From Gammaproteobacteria bacterium (GTDB lineage: Bacteria; Pseudomonadota; Gammaproteobacteria; Pseudomonadales; UBA3067): a stretch of DNA of 5,237 nt. Within the stretch, counting starts at the first letter, position 1. Each line of letters starts with the position of its first letter. The position numbers and the translations under genes were made by a program. The stretch is from the NCBI GenBank assembly GCA_019090565.1, contig JAHRVS010000433.1, positions 1 to 5,237 on the forward strand, given 5' to 3'. This document shows, piece after piece, positions 1-5,237 of the stretch. The notes beneath the pieces are model-generated. The model did no database searches. It worked only from the letters and a program-made list of their open reading frames with translations, and was not told the DNA's origin.

Positions 1-13
1 AAAGGTTTCATTC

Positions 14-18
14 AGGAG
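14..18 (+). promoter_or_regulatory. Ribosome binding site of rpoA
   Basis: AGGAG, a strong Shine-Dalgarno core, ends five bases before the ATG at 24. It fixes the rpoA start. No stop codon of an upstream gene occurs in the 23 leader bases, so the preceding gene ends outside the window. Confidence 0.8.
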
Positions 19-23
19 CGTTC

Positions 24-1049
24 ATGCAGCAATCTGCAAGTGAGTTATTGTCCCCGAAAAACATTTCGGTTCAACAGGTTAGCAAGACTAAAGCTAAGGT
101 TGTCCTGGAGCCTCTTGAGAGAGGCTTTGGGCATACGCTTGGCAACGCACTTAGGAGAATTCTCCTATCAAGTATGACTGGTGCGGCTGTAACGGAAGTC
201 GAAATTGATGGAGTGGAGCACGAATATAGCTCATTACCAGGCGTGCACGAAGATGTTATGGATATGTTGCTCAATATGAAAGAGCTCGCTATTACGATGC
301 CCGGATCTGAGCGTTCCGTTGTTGAGTTAAATAAATCTGGCCCCTGTATTGTTCGAGCGGGTGATATTCAGCTCGCCGGAGAAATGGCAGTTATTAACCC
401 AGAGCACGTTATCGCAAATTTGGGCGAGGAAGGTAAGCTTAATTTGAAAATGACCGTTCAGCAGGGCCGTGGCTACGATCCCGCTGAAGGGCGAGAAGAA
501 GATGATGAGACCCGACGAATCGGAGTGCTTCGTCTTGACGCGTCGTACAGCCCAGTAAAAAGGGTTGCTTACACAGTAGAGAATGCCCGCGTTGAAAATA
601 GAACCGACCTAGACCGGCTTATAGTCGATTTGGAAACCAACGGTACGATTGATCCTGAAGAGGCAGTCCGGCGGGCGGCCACTATTCTTCAGCAACAGTT
701 GGCTGTTTTTGTTAACTTGGAAGCAGATGCTGCGCCAGAGCCTGAGGAAGAAGTTGAAGAGATCGATCCTCTACTACTTCGGCCTGTTGACGACTTGGAG
801 CTGACGGTTCGCTCGGCGAACTGCCTGAAGGCGGAAAATATTTACTACATCGGTGATCTGATTCAGAGTACCGAAGTTGAGCTTTTAAAAACACCGAACT
901 TGGGTAAGAAATCGCTAACCGAAATTAAAGATGTACTGGCATCCAAAGGCCTTTCACTAGGAATGCGTTTGGAAAGTTGGCCTCCAGCTCATTTAGCGGA
1001 TGATGCGCGCATCGATAGTAAGCGTCGCGCAACTCGTTATCGCCGGTAG
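24..1049 (+). CDS. rpoA: DNA-directed RNA polymerase subunit alpha
   Basis: Alpha subunit of the cytoplasmic RNA polymerase. The dimer nucleates core assembly with beta and beta', and its C-terminal domain binds UP-element DNA and activators. The 341-residue product has the N-terminal dimerisation/assembly domain (about 1-230), with the hallmark GFGHTLGNALRRILLSS at about 34-50; this includes the arginine equivalent to E. coli R45. A linker (about 231-248) leads to the C-terminal domain (about 249-320). There, LTVRSANCLKAE carries R263, N266, C267 and K269, matching E. coli R265, N268, C269 and K271, and PNLGKKSLTEIKDVL supplies G294 and K296. The start is supported by AGGAG at 14-18, five bases before the ATG, and by family N-terminus alignment. 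The protein is longer than the 329 residues of E. coli because of a basic C-terminal tail (about 328-341). The linker is unusually acidic. It probably shares a transcript with rplQ, 37 bases downstream; its own upstream partner, usually rpsD, is outside the window. Confidence 0.99.
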   Translation: MQQSASELLSPKNISVQQVSKTKAKVVLEPLERGFGHTLGNALRRILLSSMTGAAVTEVEIDGVEHEYSSLPGVHEDVMDMLLNMKELAITMPGSERSVVELNKSGPCIVRAGDIQLAGEMAVINPEHVIANLGEEGKLNLKMTVQQGRGYDPAEGREEDDETRRIGVLRLDASYSPVKRVAYTVENARVENRTDLDRLIVDLETNGTIDPEEAVRRAATILQQQLAVFVNLEADAAPEPEEEVEEIDPLLLRPVDDLELTVRSANCLKAENIYYIGDLIQSTEVELLKTPNLGKKSLTEIKDVLASKGLSLGMRLESWPPAHLADDARIDSKRRATRYRR

Positions 1050-1086
1050 TTGTTTGTAATCAAAAAAGATTTTAAGGGAAGTAGAA

Positions 1087-1470
1087 ATGCGTCATCGTAA
1101 AAGCGGTCGTAAATTTAATAGAAATAGTAGTCATCGGGCAGCAATGTTCCGTAATATGGCCGTCTCACTTTTTGAGCATGAGGTGATTCGTACTACTTTA
1201 CCGAAAGCTAAAGAGTTGCGTAAAATAGCAGAGCCGCTAATTACTCTGTCTAAGGCTGACTCCGTTGCGAACAGACGCTTGGCGTTTTCTAGAACTCGCA
1301 GTGACATGGCGGTTGGGAAGCTGTTTAATGAGTTGGGCCCGCGTTATAAAGAGCGGCCTGGCGGTTACCTTCGTGTGCTGAAGTGTGGGTTTCGCCCTGG
1401 TGATGCAGCGCCGATGGCGATTGTTGAGCTCGTCGATCGACCGGTTGTGAATCAGTCTGACGAAGACTAA
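1087..1470 (+). CDS. rplQ: 50S ribosomal protein L17 (bL17)
   Basis: Protein of the large ribosomal subunit that binds 23S rRNA near the exit-tunnel side. The 127-residue length equals that of E. coli L17. The family signature is nearly intact along the whole chain: the basic N-terminus MRHRKSGRKFNRNSSHR, then TTLPKAKELRKIAEPLITL (about 37-55), DSVANRRLAF (about 58-67), KLFNELGPRY (about 78-87) and GGYLRVLKCGFRPGD (about 92-106), followed by MAIVELVDR. The last ten residues form a short variable acidic tail (ending SDED). The start is supported by a purine-rich ribosome binding site (AAGGGAAG at about 1074-1081) six bases before the ATG and by the invariant MRHR start of the family. It is the last gene of the operon, as is usual in proteobacteria, and a strong intrinsic terminator follows 17 bases after its stop. 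Confidence 0.99.
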   Translation: MRHRKSGRKFNRNSSHRAAMFRNMAVSLFEHEVIRTTLPKAKELRKIAEPLITLSKADSVANRRLAFSRTRSDMAVGKLFNELGPRYKERPGGYLRVLKCGFRPGDAAPMAIVELVDRPVVNQSDED

Positions 1471-1487
1471 GCGTTACTTGAATATCG

Positions 1488-1513
1488 AAACCGGGCATTG
1501 CCCGGTTTTTTTT
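1488..1513 (+). terminator. Rho-independent terminator of the rpoA-rplQ operon
   Basis: A perfect 9-bp stem (left arm 1488-1496, AAACCGGGC; right arm 1500-1508) encloses a 3-base ATT loop. It is followed by an uninterrupted run of T to 1513 (eight T from 1506, the first three also in the stem). The GC-rich core plus T-run is a textbook intrinsic terminator. It starts 17 bases after the rplQ stop codon, so it should end the ribosomal-protein transcript. The reverse strand has only a short A stretch (about three bases) in the matching position, so it looks one-directional. Confidence 0.93.
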
Positions 1514-1553
1514 CGGCTATGGTTTACGGACCTAGCTTTTTGATTCTGTCATG

Positions 1554-1559
1554 TAGGAT
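1554..1559 (+). promoter_or_regulatory. Ribosome binding site of the aminotransferase gene
   Basis: TAGGAT contains an AGGA core (1555-1558) six bases before the ATG at 1565. It favours this start over the next in-frame ATG at 1604 (codon 14), which lies directly before the conserved GPGPS motif and would give a shorter N-terminus. The site is moderate in strength. Confidence 0.6.
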
Positions 1560-1564
1560 TTGTT

Positions 1565-2746
1565 ATGCGTAATAAGCAGTTTATTCCCGCTCATCGTGTG
1601 TTAATGGGCCCTGGGCCCTCCGACGTACCGGTGCGGGTGTTACATGCAATGGCGCGCCCAACCATTGGGCACTTAGATCCGCAGTTTATTGAGCTGATGG
1701 ATCGAATTAAGGCGCTTTTACAGTTCGGCTTTCAAACGAAAAATGAATTAACGCTCCCTGTTTCAGCGCCCGGATCAGCGGGAATGGAAACCTGTTTTGT
1801 AAACTTACTTGAGCCTGGTGACAAGGTCATTATTTGCGTCAACGGTGTCTTTGGTAAGCGCATGGTGGAAAATGCCGTAAGGCTTGGTGCTATCCCTGTA
1901 ATCGTGGATGACGAGTGGGGAGCTCCTGTTTCTTTAGCTAAGGTAGAGGCGGCACTTTCAGACAATCCAGATGCCGTCGTATTGGCATTCGTGCATGCTG
2001 AGACCTCAACGGGTGTGCTTTCAGACGCACAGGCGCTGTGTGAACTAGCGGCTAAGTACGACTGTTTGACCATTGTTGATGCGGTGACTTCTTTTGGCGG
2101 GGTTGAGCTGGATGTCGATGCTTGGGGCATTGATGCGATTTATAGCGGAACGCAAAAGTGTTTGTCAGCGGCTCCCGGTATTTCACCGGTTAGCTTTAAT
2201 GAGCGGGCAGTAAAAAAGATACAGCAACGAAAAGTGCCTGTGCAGAGCTGGTTCTTGGATCTAAATTTAGTGATGGGGTATTGGGGCGGAAATGCTAAGC
2301 GAGCTTATCATCACACTGCTCCCATAAATGCGCTATACGGGCTGCATGAGTCGCTGTTGATGCTTGAGGAGGAGGGCTTACAGGATGCATGGGAGCGGCA
2401 TGCGTTCCACCATGAAGCACTGAAGGCGGGTTTAGGCGCGCTAGGCTTGTCCTTTACTGTTGATGCGTCTTGCAGAACCCCTCAGCTGAATTCCATTCGA
2501 GTGCCCGATGGTATTGATGAGGCTGCCGTCCGGGCTTTCGTATTGAGCAGGTTTAGCCTTGAAATTGGCGCTGGCCTTGGGGCTTCGGCTGGAAAAGTAT
2601 GGCGGATTGGCCTCATGGGGCAAAGTGCATGCAAAGGAAATGTGGTGTTATGTTTGGAAGCCCTAGATTCTGCGCTACAGCAGCAAGGGTTCAGCCACAG
2701 TGCTGGCGCAGGCGTGGCCGCTGCAGAGTTAGTTTATTCTGAATAG
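1565..2746 (+). CDS. PLP-dependent class V aminotransferase, alanine/serine-glyoxylate type
   Basis: Probable cytoplasmic aminotransferase that moves an amino group from alanine or serine to glyoxylate, giving glycine plus pyruvate or hydroxypyruvate. The 393-residue protein aligns end to end with the fold-type I alanine-glyoxylate aminotransferase family (human AGXT type). It has GPGPS (15-19), the QTKNELTL strand (57-64), HAETSTGV (144-151), the cofactor aspartate in VDAVTSFGG (D172), the Schiff-base lysine in YSGTQKCLSAAPG (K198), AYHHT (247-251), and GKVWRIGLMG with R347 in the place of the substrate-carboxylate arginine (human R360). All expected catalytic residues are present; the tryptophan that stacks on the cofactor in human AGT appears to be F96. 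The protein ends in a Gly/Ala-rich tail (GAGVAAAELVYSE). It stands alone between two terminators, 94 bases after rplQ, with no pathway partner nearby. The amino donor cannot be decided from sequence alone, and a related class V activity such as 2-aminoethylphosphonate transamination is less likely but not excluded. Confidence 0.9.
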   Translation: MRNKQFIPAHRVLMGPGPSDVPVRVLHAMARPTIGHLDPQFIELMDRIKALLQFGFQTKNELTLPVSAPGSAGMETCFVNLLEPGDKVIICVNGVFGKRMVENAVRLGAIPVIVDDEWGAPVSLAKVEAALSDNPDAVVLAFVHAETSTGVLSDAQALCELAAKYDCLTIVDAVTSFGGVELDVDAWGIDAIYSGTQKCLSAAPGISPVSFNERAVKKIQQRKVPVQSWFLDLNLVMGYWGGNAKRAYHHTAPINALYGLHESLLMLEEEGLQDAWERHAFHHEALKAGLGALGLSFTVDASCRTPQLNSIRVPDGIDEAAVRAFVLSRFSLEIGAGLGASAGKVWRIGLMGQSACKGNVVLCLEALDSALQQQGFSHSAGAGVAAAELVYSE

Positions 2747-2783
2747 CGCAGATCACGCATGGGTTTTGATTAATTCATCTATG

Positions 2784-2816
2784 AGCCTAACTCCCTTTAG
2801 AGGGGTTAGGCTTTTT
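2784..2816 (+). terminator. Rho-independent terminator of the aminotransferase gene
   Basis: GCCTAAC (2785-2791) pairs with GTTAGGC (2805-2811), extended by A2784-T2812 at the base. Above it, three C-G pairs (2793-2795 with 2802-2804) form if T2792 is bulged, leaving a loop of about six bases. Five T (2812-2816) follow the stem on the + strand, so it should terminate the + transcript 37 bases after the 2746 stop. Read on the - strand, the same hairpin has no T-run after it, so it is a poor intrinsic terminator for the convergent uvrA. The right arm and T-run overlap the 3' end of uvrA. Confidence 0.8.
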
Positions 2817-5237
2817 GGTAAAAAGGTTTAAGAAAGTGACCGGTATGAGAGGCTTCACACTGAGTTAGTGTTTCAGGTGTCCCCGTTCCCACGATCATAC
2901 CGCCCCCTTGTCCCCCTTCCGGTCCAAGGTCGATGACCCAATCTCCGGTTTTTACTACGTCTAGGTTGTGCTCTATGACGACGACCGTATTACCGTGGTC
3001 TCTCAATCGATGCAAAACCTGCAGAAGTTGCTCGATATCATAGAAGTGAAGCCCTGTGGTGGGTTCGTCTAGGATGTAAAGAGTTTTCCCTGTGTCTCTT
3101 TTGGAAAGCTCGCGGGCTAGTTTTACGCGCTGGGCTTCACCGCCAGAGAGGGTGGTGGCTGCTTGGCCAAGATGTATATAAGACAAGCCAACATCAATAA
3201 GTGCCTGGAGCTTACGTGCGAGAGCAGGAACTGCGTCAAAGTATTCCCTTGCCTCTTCTACGGTGAGATCTAGAACTTCGTGGATGTTTTTGCCTTTGTA
3301 GCGGACTTCCAGCGATTCTCGGTTGTAGCGCTTTCCGTTACAAACGTCGCAGTTAACATACACATCTGGGAGGAAGTGCATCTCAACTTTTTTCATGCCA
3401 TCACCCTGGCATGCCTCGCATCTGCCCCCCTTTACATTGAAACTAAAACGGCCCGGTTTGTAACCGCGAGAGCGTGCCTCTTGGGTTGCGGCAAATAGTT
3501 CTCGAATGGGGGTGAAGAGCCCTGTATATGTAGCAGGGTTTGATCGAGGCGTGCGGCCGATTGGGCTTTGGTCAATATTGACCACTTTATCAAGGAGATC
3601 GAGGCCTTTGACTTCATTGTAGGGGGCAATATCGAGTGTGGTCGCTCCGTTGAGGGCTGTGGCAGCAATAGGGTACAGAGTTTGGTTGATAAGGGTCGAT
3701 TTGCCGGAACCGGAGACCCCTGTCACGCAGGTAAAGAGACCCAAAGGTATGCGCAAGTCAATGTCTTTGAGGTTATTGCCTTTAGCGCCGGTGATAGTGA
3801 GTGATTTATCCCAGTCAGGCTGTACCAGTGTTTCAGGTATGTGGATCGAACGTTTGCCGCTCAAGTAGGCCCCTGTAATTGAGTCGGGGTGGTTGGCAAG
3901 GTCGTCGCAAGTGCCTGATGCGATGATTTCTCCCCCGTGGATGCCCGCGCCAGGACCGATGTCAATAACGTGATCGGCAAGCCTAATGGCGTCTTCGTCG
4001 TGCTCTACCACGATAACTGTGTTTCCGAGATCTCTTAGGTGGGTGAGGGTGCTGAGCAAGCGCATGTTGTCCCGTTGATGAAGGCCAATTGATGGCTCAT
4101 CAAGGATGTACATGACGCCTACCAAGCCCGCGCCAATTTGGCTGGCAAGGCGAATGCGTTGGGCCTCGCCACCTGATAAGGAGTCGGCATTTCGGCTTAA
4201 CGTGAGGTAGTCCAGCCCAACGTTTACTAAAAAATTTAAGCGGTCACGAATTTCCCGAAGGATTTTTTCGGCGATGACGCCCTTTTGACCGCTTAGTTTC
4301 AGCTCGCTGAAGTGCTGGTGGGCGTGGCCAATAGAGAGGGCTGTAACCTCGGGAAGAGACTGGCCTTGAATGAAAACGTGGCGAGCCGCATGGTTTAAGC
4401 GAGAACCGCTGCAAGTTGGGCAAACAGAGATGTTTAAATACTTGCTGAGTTCTTCTCTGACCGCATCGGACTCTGTCTCCTTATGGCGCCTCTCTAGGTT
4501 GGGTATGATTCCTTCAAAAGAATGAGATCGAATGATGCGATGGCCGTCAGCCCCTTCGTATTGGAAGTCTACTTTCGTTCGGCCGCTACCTTGGAGGAGG
4601 ACGTTTTTGATTTTTTCCGGTAGGTGTTTATAAGGGGCGTCCAGTTCAAAGGTGTAGTGATTTGAAAGGCTGCGCAACATGGCAAAGTAATAATTATTTC
4701 GACGATCCCAGCCGCGAATTGCTCCTTCTGCAAGGCTTAGGTCTTCGGAGGTGATGAGCTTAGCTGGGTCAAAGAAACGGCGCACTCCCAGGCCATCACA
4801 ATCACTGCAAGCTCCTGCTGGGTTGTTGAAGGAAAATAGTCTCGGCTCTAACTCTGGCAGGCAGTAGCCGCATACTGGGCAGGCATAACGCGAAGAGTAA
4901 ATCTTGTCTTCAAAGGCATCGTCCATTGCGGACAGGATGACGGTGCCGTCTGCCAGAGTGATAGCGGTTTCAAGAGACTCGGCGAGCCGAGTTTGAATGT
5001 CAGCACGCACTTTTAAGCGGTCGATGACGGCTTCGATAGAGTGTTTTTTGTTTTTGTCGAGCTTTGGTGGGTGTTCAAGGTCGGTAATGATGCCGTCTAT
5101 ACGAGCACGGATGTAACCTTCGCTGCGTAGTTCGTCGAAAACGTGAAGGTGTTCGCCTTTTCGGTCTTTTACAATAGGAGCGAGAAGCATAATTGCTTGG
5201 CCCTCTTCTAAAGCTAGGATGTGGTCAACCATTTGGC
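2806..5237 (-). CDS. uvrA: Excinuclease ABC subunit UvrA (5' end outside the window)
   Basis: DNA damage-sensing ATPase of nucleotide excision repair; the UvrA dimer recognises lesions and loads UvrB. Numbering here starts at the internal Met at 5232. Visible in order: UvrB-binding and insertion regions, a zinc module with C118/C121 and C142/C145, CPTC (271-274), first ABC signature LSGGEAQR (353-360), Walker B MYILDEPS (374-381), second Walker A GVSGSGKST (505-513), the C-terminal zinc finger (C605/C608 and C628/C631), second signature LSGGEAQR (695-702), and Walker B LYILDEPTTGLH (718-729). The first Walker A is outside the window. The reading frame stays open through 5237, and the codon before the Met encodes Gln, as in the E. 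coli SQMVD stretch. The Met is therefore internal, and about 130 residues are missing because of the window edge, not a mutation. Completed, the length would be near the 940 of E. coli. No frameshift or internal stop is seen. It is convergent with the aminotransferase gene; its promoter is outside the window. Confidence 0.98.
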   Translation of the reverse strand, partial: QMVDHILALEEGQAIMLLAPIVKDRKGEHLHVFDELRSEGYIRARIDGIITDLEHPPKLDKNKKHSIEAVIDRLKVRADIQTRLAESLETAITLADGTVILSAMDDAFEDKIYSSRYACPVCGYCLPELEPRLFSFNNPAGACSDCDGLGVRRFFDPAKLITSEDLSLAEGAIRGWDRRNNYYFAMLRSLSNHYTFELDAPYKHLPEKIKNVLLQGSGRTKVDFQYEGADGHRIIRSHSFEGIIPNLERRHKETESDAVREELSKYLNISVCPTCSGSRLNHAARHVFIQGQSLPEVTALSIGHAHQHFSELKLSGQKGVIAEKILREIRDRLNFLVNVGLDYLTLSRNADSLSGGEAQRIRLASQIGAGLVGVMYILDEPSIGLHQRDNMRLLSTLTHLRDLGNTVIVVEHDEDAIRLADHVIDIGPGAGIHGGEIIASGTCDDLANHPDSITGAYLSGKRSIHIPETLVQPDWDKSLTITGAKGNNLKDIDLRIPLGLFTCVTGVSGSGKSTLINQTLYPIAATALNGATTLDIAPYNEVKGLDLLDKVVNIDQSPIGRTPRSNPATYTGLFTPIRELFAATQEARSRGYKPGRFSFNVKGGRCEACQGDGMKKVEMHFLPDVYVNCDVCNGKRYNRESLEVRYKGKNIHEVLDLTVEEAREYFDAVPALARKLQALIDVGLSYIHLGQAATTLSGGEAQRVKLARELSKRDTGKTLYILDEPTTGLHFYDIEQLLQVLHRLRDHGNTVVVIEHNLDVVKTGDWVIDLGPEGGQGGGMIVGTGTPETLTQCEASHTGHFLKPFYQKA

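Noticed and set aside
1050..1086. Possible promoter for rplQ in the AT-rich gap (TGTAAT at 1055-1060 resembles a -10 box)
   Set aside because: There is no matching -35 element at proper spacing, and AT-rich gaps are common between operon genes; co-transcription from upstream explains rplQ.
1606..1618. GGGCCC-T-GGGCCC tandem palindromes near the aminotransferase start
   Set aside because: They simply encode the conserved Gly-Pro-Gly-Pro motif of the family; no operator or repeat function needs to be assumed.
1732..2130. 132-residue open frame on the - strand inside the aminotransferase gene
   Set aside because: It is antisense to a gene with unmistakable family motifs, is Ser/Thr/Ala-rich in the manner of a shadow frame, and shows no domain I recognise.
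3280..3868. Several 72-78 residue + strand open frames, plus a 78-residue frame on the - strand, inside uvrA
   Set aside because: All overlap strongly conserved uvrA sequence (second Walker A to C-terminal zinc finger) in other frames, lack good ribosome binding sites and resemble no known protein.
5230..5232. ATG as the true start of a short UvrA
   Set aside because: The frame remains open upstream to the window edge, the preceding codon gives the expected Gln, and the first Walker A would be missing. This is a window-edge cut.
1..5237. Search for CRISPR arrays, tRNA genes, insertion sequences, long repeats or a novel multi-gene system
   Set aside because: Nothing of this kind is visible. 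The window is tightly packed with four recognisable genes, and the longest gap without a gene is under 100 bases.

Overview
This 5.2-kb window looks like an ordinary chromosomal housekeeping region of a gammaproteobacterium. The evidence is close residue-level similarity of the RpoA, L17 and UvrA proteins to their Escherichia coli counterparts as I remember them. The layout also fits: the end of the alpha/spc ribosomal-protein operon (rpoA then rplQ) faces a convergent uvrA, with only a short accessory stretch between them, as in Pseudomonas-like genomes. Base composition is roughly balanced. I cannot name the genus; RpoA is divergent enough to suggest a lineage outside the Enterobacterales.

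Layout on the + strand: a 23-base leader with a good ribosome binding site, then rpoA (24-1049, RNA polymerase alpha subunit), a 37-base gap, and rplQ (1087-1470, ribosomal protein L17). The operon is closed by a strong intrinsic terminator (about 1488-1513). A separate gene follows at 1565-2746. It encodes a PLP-dependent class V aminotransferase of the alanine/serine-glyoxylate aminotransferase type and has its own terminator hairpin at about 2784-2816. On the - strand, uvrA (2806 to beyond 5237) runs towards it. Its last codons and stop lie inside that hairpin, and its first ~130 codons are outside the window.

Functionally there are three units: transcription and translation machinery (rpoA-rplQ), one metabolic enzyme probably linking glyoxylate to glycine, and nucleotide excision repair (uvrA). 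The aminotransferase has no visible pathway partner here.

I found no RNA gene, mobile element, CRISPR array, long repeat or sign of an undescribed system. The points most worth a second look are modest: a basic C-terminal extension on RpoA paired with a fully acidic interdomain linker, the identity of the gene placed between rplQ and uvrA, and the overlap of the uvrA stop codon with the opposing gene's terminator.
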